A stretch of DNA of 16,186 bases from assembly GCA_021153265.1 (NCBI GenBank), contig JAGKTU010000048.1, positions 1 through 16,186 of the forward strand, read 5' to 3'. Below the pieces are notes generated by a model, which saw only the letters and a list, made by a program, of their open reading frames with translations, searched no databases and was not told the origin of the DNA. The DNA is from Clostridia bacterium (lineage in GTDB: Bacteria; Bacillota; Clostridia; Oscillospirales; Oscillospiraceae). Position 1 is the stretch's first letter, and every line of letters starts with the position of its first letter. Positions 6,378 through 14,086 of the stretch are shown piece after piece. The position numbers were made by a program, and so were the translations under genes.

Positions 6378-6404
6378 TTGACAGAATCCGCAAAATGTGA
6401 TAAT
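6378..6404 (+). promoter_or_regulatory. promoter for the valS T-box leader
   Basis: TTGACA (6378-6383) is followed after 15 bp by GATAAT (6399-6404), preceded by TGT (an extended -10, TGnGATAAT). The spacer is short, but the extended -10 compensates. Confidence 0.6.
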
Positions 6405-6410
6405 TTAACT

Positions 6411-6640
6411 GGGATACATGCGAAGAAGGGGAGGTTCCGCCCTGTAAGCCTGTCAGAGAGTTCCCGGTTGGTGCGAGGGGATACGGCGTATGAGCGGATG
6501 GTCGCCCCGGAGCAGTCTTTCTGAATTTTCAGTAGGGAAGAACGGGTCAGCCCGTTACAGCTTATGAGTGCCCGTAAGGGAATTCAGGTGGTACCGCGGT
6601 TTATTCGCCCTGAGTCAGTAATGACTCAGGGTGTTTTTGT
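6411..6640 (+). promoter_or_regulatory. T-box leader (tRNA-Val sensing) of valS
   Basis: This leader reads the charging state of tRNA-Val and lets transcription continue into valS when uncharged tRNA accumulates. Visible parts include the stem I apical features AGAGAG (near 6456) and GGTTGGTG (near 6470). The specifier codon GTC at 6501-6503 (valine) is followed by the usual purine and CCCCGGAGC. A stem III hairpin AACGGG-TCAG-CCCGTT occupies 6541-6556, and the T-box AGGTGGTACCGCGG lies at 6586-6599. In the bulge TGGT (6589-6592) the last U would pair with discriminator A73 of tRNA-Val. The antiterminator pairs AGGGAAT (6577-6583) with ATT-CG-CCCT (6603-6611), which uses bases also needed by the terminator, so the two folds exclude each other. 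Confidence 0.95.
6606..6638 (+). terminator. regulated terminator of the T-box leader
   Basis: CGCCCTGAGTCA, loop GTAA, TGACTCAGGGTG, then five T. It ends 36 bp before the valS start and competes with the T-box antiterminator for the CCCT bases. Confidence 0.92.
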
Positions 6641-6674
6641 TTATAAATTATTTCCTTAAAGGAGTGTATGTATT

Positions 6675-9323
6675 ATGGCACGAGAACTGCCGAAGATCTA
6701 TGAACCCCAGCAGGTCGAAGAGCGCATCTACAAGATGTGGGAGGAAGGCGGCTATTTCAAGCCCGCCGGACAGCCCGATTCCAAGCCCTTCACCATCGTT
6801 ATGCCCCCTCCCAACGTCACCGGCCAGCTCCACATGGGCCACGCCATGGACGCAACCCTGCAGGATACCCTGATCCGCTTCAAGCGCATGCAGGGCTATG
6901 ACGCCCTCTGGGTCCCCGGTGTTGACCATGCTGGTATTGCCACCCAAATCAAGGTGGAAGAGGAGCTGCGCGTCAAGGAAGGCCTGACCCGTTATGATCT
7001 GGGTCGTGAGAAGTTCCTGGAGCGCGTATGGGACTGGAAGCAGAAGTACGGCAATCGTATCGTCGAGCAGCAGAAGAAGCTGGGCGCTTCCTGCGACTGG
7101 GATCGCGCTGCCTTTACCATGGACGAGACCTGCTCCAAGGCTGTCCGCGAAGTCTTCGTCTCTCTGTATGAGAAGGGCCTGATCTACAAGGGCAGCCGTA
7201 TTATCAACTGGTGCCCCAACTGCGTCACCGCTCTGTCCGATGCCGAGGTCGAGTATGTGGACAAGCCCGGTCATCTGTGGCATATCCGCTATCCTCTGGC
7301 TGACGGTTCCGGTGAAGTGGTGGTCGCTACCACCCGTCCCGAGACCATGCTGGGCGATACCGGTGTCTGCGTTAACCCCAATGATGAGCGCTACCAGCAC
7401 ATTATTGGCAAGAAGGTTATTCTGCCTCTGGTCAACAAGGAGATCCCCATTGTCGCCGATGACTATGCCGAGATGGAATTCGGCACCGGCTGCGTCAAGA
7501 TGACCCCTGCCCACGACCCCAACGACTTTGAAGTGGGTCTGCGCCACAACCTGGAGGTTATCCGTGTTCTGGACGACAACGGCAAGGTCAACGAGCTGGG
7601 CGGCAAGTATTACGGTATGGACCGTTATGATGCCCGTAAGCAGATCGTCGCCGATCTGGAAGCTGGCGGCTACCTGGTGAAAATCGACGACCATGCCCAC
7701 AACGTTGGCACCTGCTACCGCTGCCACAAGGATGTTGAACCCATTATCTCTGCCCAGTGGTTCGTTAAGATGAAGCCTCTGGCCAAGGAAGCCATCCGCG
7801 TGGTCAAGGACGGCGAGACCAAGTTCGTCCCCGAGCGCTTTACTAAGACCTATATGAACTGGATGGAGAACGTCCGTGACTGGTGTATCTCCCGTCAGCT
7901 CTGGTGGGGCCATCAGATCCCTGCCTGGACTTGCGCCGACTGCGGCCACATCACCGTCTCCCGTGAGGACGCTACGGTCTGTGAGCACTGCGGCAGTCAG
8001 AATATCACCCGTGAAGAGGATGTTCTGGATACCTGGTTCTCCTCCGCTCTGTGGCCCTTCGAGACTCTGGGCTGGCCCAATACTGATGCTGAGGACTATA
8101 AGCGCTTCTATCCCACCGATGTTCTGGTCACCGGTTACGATATCATTTTCTTCTGGGTCTCCAGAATGATCTTCTCCGGCTGCGAGCATACCGGCAAGGC
8201 ACCTTTCCACACCGTTCTGATCCATGGTCTGGTTCGTGACAATCAGGGCCGCAAGATGTCTAAGTCCCTGGGTAACGGCATCGATCCTCTGGAGATGATC
8301 GGCAAGTACGGCTGCGATGCGCTGCGCATGAACATGGTCACCGGTAACTCTCCCGGAAACGATATGCGTTTCTATGTTGAGCGTACCGAGGCTATGCGTA
8401 ACTTCGCCAACAAGCTCTGGAACGCCAGCCGCTACGTCATGATGAACCTCAGCGAGGATGCAAAGAACGAACTGCCCGACCTGAGCAAGCTGGAGATCGC
8501 CGATAAGTGGGTGCTGTCCAAGCTGAACACCCTCATCGAGGAAGTCACCGAGAACATGGACAAGTACGAGCTGGGCGTTGCTGTTCAGAAGATCTATGAC
8601 TTTGTCTGGGATATCTACTGTGACTGGTATATCGAGATGACCAAGGCCCGTCTGTTCTCCGACGATGCTGACCGCAAGCAGACCGCGATCTCCGTCCTGA
8701 CCTACGTTCTGGATCAGATGCTGCGCCTGCTGCATCCCTTCATGCCCTTCATCACTGAGGAGATCTGGCAGTCCATCCCCCACGAAGGCGAGGCTCTGAT
8801 CGTCGCTCAGTGGCCTGTGGCACGTACGGATCTGGCATTCAAGACCGAGTGCGACCAGATGGAGTCCGTCATGGCGGCCATCCGCGCCATCCGCAATCGC
8901 CGCACCGAGATGAACGTGCCGCCCTCCAAGAAGGCCGCTCTGTTCGTCCTGACATCCAAGCCCCAGGTCTTCACCGAGGGCGAGGGCTTCCTGCAGCGTC
9001 TGGCTTATGCCGATACCGTGTCCATGCTGACCGCCGAGCCTGAGAATCTGGACGGTATGGTGACCATCACCACCGCCGATGCCAAGCTCTATATCCCCAT
9101 GGGTCAGCTGGTGGACGTAGCTAAGGAGCTGGCTCGCATCACCAAGGAGCTGGAGGCTGCCAAGAAGTTCCTGTCTTCTCTGGAAGGCAAGCTTTCCAAC
9201 GAGAAGTTCATCTCCCGGGCTCCCGAGGCAGTTGTCAATGCCGAGCGCGAGAAAGCTGCCAAGCATCGTGACCTCATCGCCCAGCTGGAGCAGTCTCTGG
9301 CTGCCATGCAGCGCCTTGCTTAA
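6675..9323 (+). CDS. valS: valyl-tRNA synthetase
   Basis: ValS charges tRNA-Val with valine and edits mischarged threonine. The 882-residue class I synthetase has the HIGH signature as HMGH (53-56, in PPNVTGQLHMGHAMD), the editing-domain motif TTRPETMLGDTG (about 219-230), and KMSKS at 527-531. A four-cysteine zinc knuckle (Cys420, Cys423, Cys436, Cys439) sits just before LDTWFSSALWPF. The C-terminal 70 residues are a charged coiled coil (ELARITKELEAAKKFLSSLE), the tRNA-binding arm typical of bacterial ValRS. AAAGGAG lies 10 nt before the ATG. Codon use is strongly biased (mostly CTG, CGC, AAG, GGC), as expected for a highly expressed gene. Expression is set by the T-box leader. Confidence 0.98.
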   Translation: MARELPKIYEPQQVEERIYKMWEEGGYFKPAGQPDSKPFTIVMPPPNVTGQLHMGHAMDATLQDTLIRFKRMQGYDALWVPGVDHAGIATQIKVEEELRVKEGLTRYDLGREKFLERVWDWKQKYGNRIVEQQKKLGASCDWDRAAFTMDETCSKAVREVFVSLYEKGLIYKGSRIINWCPNCVTALSDAEVEYVDKPGHLWHIRYPLADGSGEVVVATTRPETMLGDTGVCVNPNDERYQHIIGKKVILPLVNKEIPIVADDYAEMEFGTGCVKMTPAHDPNDFEVGLRHNLEVIRVLDDNGKVNELGGKYYGMDRYDARKQIVADLEAGGYLVKIDDHAHNVGTCYRCHKDVEPIISAQWFVKMKPLAKEAIRVVKDGETKFVPERFTKTYMNWMENVRDWCISRQLWWGHQIPAWTCADCGHITVSREDATVCEHCGSQNITREEDVLDTWFSSALWPFETLGWPNTDAEDYKRFYPTDVLVTGYDIIFFWVSRMIFSGCEHTGKAPFHTVLIHGLVRDNQGRKMSKSLGNGIDPLEMIGKYGCDALRMNMVTGNSPGNDMRFYVERTEAMRNFANKLWNASRYVMMNLSEDAKNELPDLSKLEIADKWVLSKLNTLIEEVTENMDKYELGVAVQKIYDFVWDIYCDWYIEMTKARLFSDDADRKQTAISVLTYVLDQMLRLLHPFMPFITEEIWQSIPHEGEALIVAQWPVARTDLAFKTECDQMESVMAAIRAIRNRRTEMNVPPSKKAALFVLTSKPQVFTEGEGFLQRLAYADTVSMLTAEPENLDGMVTITTADAKLYIPMGQLVDVAKELARITKELEAAKKFLSSLEGKLSNEKFISRAPEAVVNAEREKAAKHRDLIAQLEQSLAAMQRLA

Positions 9324-9338
9324 TTGAATTTTTCACCC

Positions 9339-9377
9339 AAGCGGTGCAAACTTGATGTTTGCACCGCTTTCTTTTTT
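9339..9377 (+). terminator. intrinsic terminator after valS
   Basis: AAGCGGTGCAAAC, loop TTGAT, GTTTGCACCGCTT is a perfect 13-bp stem, followed by TC and six T. Confidence 0.93.
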
Positions 9378-9387
9378 GTGAATCCTC

Positions 9388-9420
9388 ATTTCCGACTGCA
9401 ACCGCAAGTCGGAAATTTTT
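9388..9420 (+). terminator. second hairpin with T-run before spoIIAA
   Basis: ATTTCCGACT pairs with AGTCGGAAAT, with an inner GC/GC around AACC, followed by five T. It begins only 11 nt after the valS terminator. It may be a back-up terminator insulating the sporulation operon from the highly expressed valS, or an attenuator if a promoter lies between the two. I see no convincing sigma-A or sigma-H promoter between here and spoIIAA; TATACT at 9420-9425 is a possible -10 with no good -35. Confidence 0.7.
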
Positions 9421-9454
9421 ATACTGTTCCCGTAAAAAGCGAAGGAGGAAGGAT

Positions 9455-9772
9455 ATGCATTTTACAAGCTTTTTGGAAAACAACCGTCTGACCGTAGCCC
9501 TCACTGGGGAAATTGACCACCACTATGCCAAGTCTTACATTCAGGCCATTGCTGCCAAAATCGAGGCATATACCCCGGAGTTCTGCATTTTGGACTTTTC
9601 CGAGGTAACATTTGTGGATTCCAGTGGTATTGCGGTGGTCATCAACGCATTAAGAGCCATGACCCAGATCGAAGGACATCTGATCCTGTCCGGGATCAAT
9701 CAGCAGCCCATGCGTGTGTTCCGTGCATCGGGCATTGACAAACTTGTGGAGATCAAGGAGGCAGTATCATGA
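9455..9772 (+). CDS. spoIIAA: anti-sigma-F factor antagonist SpoIIAA
   Basis: SpoIIAA is a STAS-domain protein. In its unphosphorylated form it displaces SpoIIAB from sigma-F and so starts forespore gene expression. The 105 residues contain GEIDHHYA (18-25), nearly identical to the Bacillus SpoIIAA GELDHHTA, and VDSSG (54-58), where Ser56 aligns with the phosphorylated Ser58 of B. subtilis. I chose the ATG at 9455 behind GAAGGAGGAAGG; upstream in-frame starts would read through the hairpin. Its stop overlaps the spoIIAB start (ATGA). In Bacillus the operon begins with dacF; here no dacF is present and valS lies upstream behind two terminators. Confidence 0.94.
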   Translation: MHFTSFLENNRLTVALTGEIDHHYAKSYIQAIAAKIEAYTPEFCILDFSEVTFVDSSGIAVVINALRAMTQIEGHLILSGINQQPMRVFRASGIDKLVEIKEAVS

Positions 9773-10200
9773 AATTCGGCAACTATATGATCTTGGATTT
9801 CCCCAGCAAATCCACCAATGAAGCCTTCGCCCGGTCGGCGGTGGCCTGTTTTGCGTCCCAGATGGACCCGACTTTGGAAGAACTGGGAGATATCCGCACC
9901 GCCGTGTCCGAAGCCGTGACCAATTGCATCGTTCATGCCTACCCGGAAGCCCTCGGCAACATCACCCTGCGCTGCCGCATCCTAAAGGATAACATCCTCG
10001 ACATTGTGATCAAGGATAAAGGCGTGGGCATCCCGGATGTTGAGCAGGCCAAACGCCCTGCATTTACCACCGGTGGTGCCGACCGCAGCGGAATGGGCTT
10101 TACCATCATGGAAAGCTTCATGACTGACGTGGAGATCACCTCCAAACCCGGGAAAGGAACCACCGTCCATATGCGCCGAAAGCTGCTTCGCCGCCAATGA
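9769..10200 (+). CDS. spoIIAB: anti-sigma-F factor and serine kinase SpoIIAB
   Basis: SpoIIAB binds and inhibits sigma-F and phosphorylates SpoIIAA, with ATP or ADP choosing the partner. The 143-residue GHKL-type kinase has the N box EAVTNCIVHAY (Glu48 catalytic, Asn52 metal-binding), the G1 box DKGVGIPD (83-90) and the G2 box SGMGFTIM (107-114). DPTLEELGDIRTAVSEAVTN and RSGMGFTIMESFM closely follow the Bacillus protein, which separates it from RsbW-type kinases. The gene overlaps spoIIAA and sigF by 4 bp each (ATGA), giving translational coupling that helps balance the partner proteins. It acts in the cytoplasm of the predivisional cell and forespore. Confidence 0.96.
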   Translation: MKFGNYMILDFPSKSTNEAFARSAVACFASQMDPTLEELGDIRTAVSEAVTNCIVHAYPEALGNITLRCRILKDNILDIVIKDKGVGIPDVEQAKRPAFTTGGADRSGMGFTIMESFMTDVEITSKPGKGTTVHMRRKLLRRQ

Positions 10201-10901
10201 GCATAACGGAAGAACTGATCCGGCGAAGCCAGAATGGTGATCCTGCCGCCACAGAGGAATTGGTCAACGAGAATTCCGGCCTGATCTGGTCGGTGGCTCG
10301 GCGTTTTCTCGGCAGAGGAACGGAAGCAGATGACCTGTATCAACTGGGGTGTCTGGGTTTCCTTAAGGCGGTAGAAGGCTTTGATCTTTCCTATGGCACC
10401 CAGTTTTCCACCTATGCCGTTCCCAAGATTGCCGGAGAAATTCGCCGCTTTCTCCGTGACGATGGGGCGGTCAAGGTCTCGCGGAGCTTAAAGGAACAGT
10501 CTGCAACTATCAAAGCCGCCCGGCATCGATTAACCGGTGCCATGGGAAGAGAACCAACCATACAGGAGATCTCCAATCAAATCGGATTGTCACCTGAGGA
10601 GATCGCCTTGGCGGAAACCGCCACCGCTGCCACCGAATCCATCCAACGGGAAACGGGCAGCGAAGGTTTTTCCTTGGAAGATATTCTTACGGATACAGAA
10701 TCTGAAGAGCGAATGGTGGAAAAAATTGCCCTCCGACAGGCCATCGATCATCTGCCGGAACGGGAGGGGATGGTCATCCGGCTTCGCTATTTCCACGCTT
10801 TGACTCAGGACCGCGTGTCCAAAGTTCTTAAGGTAAGTCAGGTTCAGGTATCCCGAATCGAGAAGAAAGCTCTGGCTATGCTCCGGGAACTGCTCAAATA
10901 G
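10197..10901 (+). CDS. sigF: forespore RNA polymerase sigma factor sigma-F
   Basis: Sigma-F is the first compartment-specific sigma factor of sporulation. In the 234 residues, region 2 spans about 24-95 (LGCLGFLKAVEGFDLSYGTQFSTYAVP in the core-binding and -10-reading part, then GEIRRFLRDDGAVKVSRSLKE). Region 3 spans about 103-170. Region 4 (178-230) has a helix-turn-helix, TQDRVSKVLKVSQVQVSRIE (203-222). FLRDDGAVKVSRSLKE and SQVQVSRIEKK are characteristic of sigma-F. The N-terminus is about 20 residues shorter than in B. subtilis, starting right at the conserved ELIRRSQNGD. The next gene is pcrA rather than a spoVA operon. No terminator lies between them. Confidence 0.95.
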   Translation: MSITEELIRRSQNGDPAATEELVNENSGLIWSVARRFLGRGTEADDLYQLGCLGFLKAVEGFDLSYGTQFSTYAVPKIAGEIRRFLRDDGAVKVSRSLKEQSATIKAARHRLTGAMGREPTIQEISNQIGLSPEEIALAETATAATESIQRETGSEGFSLEDILTDTESEERMVEKIALRQAIDHLPEREGMVIRLRYFHALTQDRVSKVLKVSQVQVSRIEKKALAMLRELLK

Positions 10902-10914
10902 CGATAATTTCATC

Positions 10915-10943
10915 TTTACCTTTTGACGAAAATGCGCTAAAAT
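10915..10943 (+). promoter_or_regulatory. probable promoter for pcrA
   Basis: TTTACC (10915-10920), a 17-bp spacer and TAAAAT (10938-10943). The -10 box is good and the -35 box weak. It would let the helicase be made outside sporulation despite its place behind sigF. Confidence 0.5.
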
Positions 10944-10946
10944 AGT

Positions 10947-10967
10947 CCTATCTTTAAAATGGATAGG
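10947..10967 (+). promoter_or_regulatory. inverted repeat covering the pcrA ribosome binding site
   Basis: CCTATC (10947-10952) and GATAGG (10962-10967) can pair around a 9-nt loop. The second arm contains the AGG that serves as the pcrA ribosome binding site, and the repeat lies at the expected transcription start. It could be a weak RNA hairpin limiting translation or an operator; neither is shown. Confidence 0.35.
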
Positions 10968-10974
10968 TATGACT

Positions 10975-13407
10975 ATGAACGAACAGACAGCATCCAGATT
11001 CTTAAGGGCCAGACGGCAGTATATCGCTTCCCAGTTTTCTGCCCTAAACGATATGCAGCAGGAAGCCGTTCTCACCACGGAGGGGCCGCTGCTGCTCCTT
11101 GCCGGTGCAGGCAGCGGAAAAACCACGGTTCTGATCAACCGGATCGCCAATTTGATCCGCTTTGGTCGGGGCAGTGAGACCACAGACATCCCGGATACGG
11201 TGACTGAGGATGATGTGGAGTTTTTGGAAAGCCTGACAGATGATGCCAATGACTATGACCGCTGGCGCGCAGATGCCCTGTGCGCCGTTGAGCCGCCTGC
11301 GCCTTGGAGCATCCTCGCGATTACCTTTACCAACAAGGCTGCCAATGAGCTGAAGGAACGTCTTTGCGCACTCCTTGGACCGGAAGCGGAGAATATCTGG
11401 GCCATGACCTTCCATGCGGCCTGCTGCCGCATCCTGCGCCGGGAAATTGAGCGGATGGGCTATACCCGGAGCTTTACCATCTACGATTCCTCCGATTCTG
11501 AACGGATGATGAAGGATATCATCAAGGACATGGGGCTGGACGATAAGACCTTCCCGGCAAAGTATGTCCTTGGCGCCATCAGCCGGGAAAAGGATAAGAT
11601 GGTATCCCCGGAGACTATGCTCCGTCGGGCGGAAAACTCCGGCGACCTGCGGGCTCTGCACATTGCAAGAGCCTACGTCAAGTACCAGACCCAGCTCAAG
11701 GACAATAATGCACTGGATTTTGACGATATCATCTTCATCACCGTGAAACTGCTTACGGAGCATGAGGACGTCCGCACCTACTATCAGAGGAAATTCCGCT
11801 ATGTACTGGTGGATGAGTATCAGGATACCAACCACATGCAGTACCTGCTGACCAGTCTGCTGGCAGGAGGCTACGAGAATATCTGTGTGGTGGGTGACGA
11901 TGACCAGAGCATTTACCGCTTCCGTGGTGCAACCATTGAGAATATCCTGAATTTTGAAAAGCAGTACCGTGGTTCCCGGATCATCCGTTTGGAGCAGAAT
12001 TACCGCTCGACCCAGTCCATTCTGAACGCTGCCAATGCAGTCATTGCCCACAATTTAGGCAGAAAGGGTAAGCGACTCTGGACTGCCAACGGACAGGGAG
12101 ATCCCATTACAGTCTACGAGGCTGCTGACGAGGGGACGGAAGCCAATTATGTGGCAGGTCAGATTATCAAGCTGTCCCGGGGCAGGGAATTTAAGAATTA
12201 CGCGGTGCTGTATCGAACCAATGCCCAGTCCAACGCTTTGGAATTTGCTATGAAGCGCAACGGCATTCCTTACCGCATCATTGGCGGTACCCGGTTCTTT
12301 GACCGTGCCGAAATCAAGGATATGCTGTCTTATTTATGCGTCATCAACAACCGTGCCGATGACCTGCGTTTAAAGCGGATCATTAACAATCCTCCCAGAG
12401 GCTTGGGTGCCAAGACCATCGAGACGGCGGTCCGCCTCGCTGAGAGTGATGGAAAACCCCTCTATTCGGTGGTTTCTGATCCTTATTCCTATGGTCCGCT
12501 TGAGAAACCTGCCATGAAGCTGATGCAGTTCTCCGCATTGATCGAAGGACTTGCCCGGCTTCTGGAGGAGGGCATGAGCCTGCCGGATTTCTACGATGAG
12601 GTTCTGGCGAGAACCGGGTATGTGGATATGCTTTCCGCAAAAGATACTGAGGAGAATAAGACCCGGCTTGAGAATGTCCGAGAACTAAAATCCAGCATTC
12701 ATGCCTATGTGCAGAATGCAGAAATCCCCACTTTGGCAGGCTTTTTGGAAGAAATCGCCCTGTATACCGATCTGGAGCAGTATAACGAGGGCGACGATGC
12801 GGTGGTTATGATGACCATGCACTCGGCCAAGGGTCTGGAGTTCCCCTATGTGTTCTTGGTTGGTTTTGAAGACGGCTTGTTCCCCGGAATGCGCGCTATC
12901 GGCGACCCGGAGGAGATGGAGGAGGAGCGTCGCCTGTGCTACGTGGCCATCACCCGTGCGAAAAAGAGTCTCACCATCAGCTATGCCCGTCAGCGCATGC
13001 TCTATGGCCGGACTACCCCCGGTACGGCTTCGCGGTTTATCAGGGAAATCCCCGAGGATTACTTACAGCGCAAGGGCGGCTACCGTCCCAGACCGGAAAC
13101 GACTTCCTATGGTTCTTCTATGTATGGCGCATCCGCTTATGGAAATTCCGATTTCTCCTTTGGCTACCAGCCCCGTCCTGTGCAGCCGAAAAAATTGGAG
13201 TCTTCTATGGTTGCGTCTACTGCAAAGGCTGCGTCCTATCTGGAGCTGAACAAGGGGGATATGGTCAAGCATGCTGCGTTTGGTCGAGGTATGGTGCTTT
13301 CCGTCATGAAGATGGGTGGCGACGCATTGCTGGAAATTGCCTTCGACGATATCGGCACGAAAAAACTCATGGCCAAAACTGCTTCCACCCATATGAAAAA
13401 ATTGTAA
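10975..13407 (+). CDS. pcrA: UvrD/PcrA-type superfamily 1 DNA helicase
   Basis: PcrA is a 3'-5' ATP-dependent helicase used in replication and nucleotide-excision repair. The 810 residues carry all SF1A motifs: Q motif LNDMQQEAV (24-32), Walker A GAGSGKT (44-50), Ia ITFTNKAANELKERL (116-130), II DEYQDT (280-285), III GDDDQSIYRFRGA, IV EQNYRST, V MTMHSAKGLEFPYVFL, and VI YVAITRAKK (656-664). The C-terminus (about 760-810) has the Tudor-like KGDMVKHAAFGRGMVLSV domain that contacts RNA polymerase in PcrA. An acidic stretch of roughly 43 residues (64-106) is inserted between motifs I and Ia. I chose the ATG at 10975 because AGG lies 7 nt upstream; the ATG two codons earlier is too close to it. 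It is co-directional with yunB and ligA, without a terminator. Confidence 0.95.
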   Translation: MNEQTASRFLRARRQYIASQFSALNDMQQEAVLTTEGPLLLLAGAGSGKTTVLINRIANLIRFGRGSETTDIPDTVTEDDVEFLESLTDDANDYDRWRADALCAVEPPAPWSILAITFTNKAANELKERLCALLGPEAENIWAMTFHAACCRILRREIERMGYTRSFTIYDSSDSERMMKDIIKDMGLDDKTFPAKYVLGAISREKDKMVSPETMLRRAENSGDLRALHIARAYVKYQTQLKDNNALDFDDIIFITVKLLTEHEDVRTYYQRKFRYVLVDEYQDTNHMQYLLTSLLAGGYENICVVGDDDQSIYRFRGATIENILNFEKQYRGSRIIRLEQNYRSTQSILNAANAVIAHNLGRKGKRLWTANGQGDPITVYEAADEGTEANYVAGQIIKLSRGREFKNYAVLYRTNAQSNALEFAMKRNGIPYRIIGGTRFFDRAEIKDMLSYLCVINNRADDLRLKRIINNPPRGLGAKTIETAVRLAESDGKPLYSVVSDPYSYGPLEKPAMKLMQFSALIEGLARLLEEGMSLPDFYDEVLARTGYVDMLSAKDTEENKTRLENVRELKSSIHAYVQNAEIPTLAGFLEEIALYTDLEQYNEGDDAVVMMTMHSAKGLEFPYVFLVGFEDGLFPGMRAIGDPEEMEEERRLCYVAITRAKKSLTISYARQRMLYGRTTPGTASRFIREIPEDYLQRKGGYRPRPETTSYGSSMYGASAYGNSDFSFGYQPRPVQPKKLESSMVASTAKAASYLELNKGDMVKHAAFGRGMVLSVMKMGGDALLEIAFDDIGTKKLMAKTASTHMKKL

Positions 13408-13432
13408 TACTTCCACTTTTTGGGCATATCAT
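13405..13432 (+). promoter_or_regulatory. candidate sigma-E promoter for yunB
   Basis: TAATACT (13405-13411) matches six of seven positions of the Bacillus sigma-E -35 box (KMATATT). CATATCAT (13425-13432) matches six of eight positions of the -10 box (CATACAMT), with a 13-bp spacer. yunB is sigma-E controlled in Bacillus. Against it, the predicted start would fall inside the ribosome binding site, leaving a very short leader. Confidence 0.3.
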
Positions 13433-13450
13433 TTCCCGGAGGGGATTTAT

Positions 13451-14086
13451 ATGGTTCGGTGGCTGCGGAAACTTTTGCGGGCTATTATTGCGCTACTATT
13501 GGTTGCATTGGTGGTTTTTTGCATCATTCGATATAAATATGACAATGTGATACGCCAGCTTGCGGAGGTTCAGATCCGCAATTCCACATCGGATCTGACC
13601 AACGATGCGATTGCCAAGCAAATCGCAAACGGAAACATTGCTTACGACCGGATCGTTTATTTTGAGAAGGATCTGGATGGTAGAATTACTGCATTAAAGA
13701 CCAATATTGGGGAAGTTAACCGATTAAAGACGGATATTTTGAATATCATTAACGACGAGATCCTCGCGCTGGATTCGACTGACCTTGGCATTCCCTTGGG
13801 GAGCCTGTTCCTGCCGGAATTTATCTCCGGCAAAGGACCGGAGATCCCGGTGCATATCATCGCCATTCGCAATTCTGACGCTGTTTTTGAAAGTCATTTC
13901 AGCGAAGCCGGTATCAATCAAACTTTACATCAGGTGACCATGGTGGTTTCTGTCGATGTAGCTGTTTTGGTGCTGGGCAAGACCGATACCTTTACCATGA
14001 CCAGTGAGGTGGTGGTAGCGGAGACGGTGATCGTGGGCGCGGTGCCCGACACATTTTTACAATCCGGAGGCAAATATGAACCCTAA
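13451..14086 (+). CDS. yunB: sporulation protein YunB
   Basis: YunB belongs to a family made in the mother cell during sporulation; its biochemical role is not known. The 211 residues start with a basic stretch and one membrane helix (about 9-27), placing most of the protein outside the membrane. Family-like features are NDAIAKQIANG (51-61), the central IPLGSLFLPEFISGKGPEIPVHI (114-136, compare IPLG..GPKIPV in Bacillus), and the EAGINQTLHQVTMVVSVDVAVLV segment (152-174). The end, VVVAETVIVGAVPDTF (187-202), corresponds to the Bacillus IPISSRIIQGEVP region. GGAGGGG precedes the ATG. The gene starts 43 bp after pcrA and overlaps ligA by 11 bp, with the ligA ribosome binding site inside its last codons. 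Assignment is from recalled family patterns. Confidence 0.85.
   Translation: MVRWLRKLLRAIIALLLVALVVFCIIRYKYDNVIRQLAEVQIRNSTSDLTNDAIAKQIANGNIAYDRIVYFEKDLDGRITALKTNIGEVNRLKTDILNIINDEILALDSTDLGIPLGSLFLPEFISGKGPEIPVHIIAIRNSDAVFESHFSEAGINQTLHQVTMVVSVDVAVLVLGKTDTFTMTSEVVVAETVIVGAVPDTFLQSGGKYEP

Noticed and set aside
6648..9266. A very long minus-strand open frame (872 codons) opposite valS.
   Set aside because: It mirrors valS exactly and arises from its strong codon bias, which removes stop codons on the other strand. The translation is low-complexity (many G, L, D, H, V), has no ribosome binding site and no recognisable motif.
9455..10901. An RsbV-RsbW-SigB stress module instead of spoIIA.
   Set aside because: GEIDHHYA in the antagonist, SGMGFTIMESFM in the kinase and FLRDDGAVKVSRSLKE in the sigma factor match SpoIIAA, SpoIIAB and sigma-F more closely. 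The three-gene overlapping order is also that of spoIIA.
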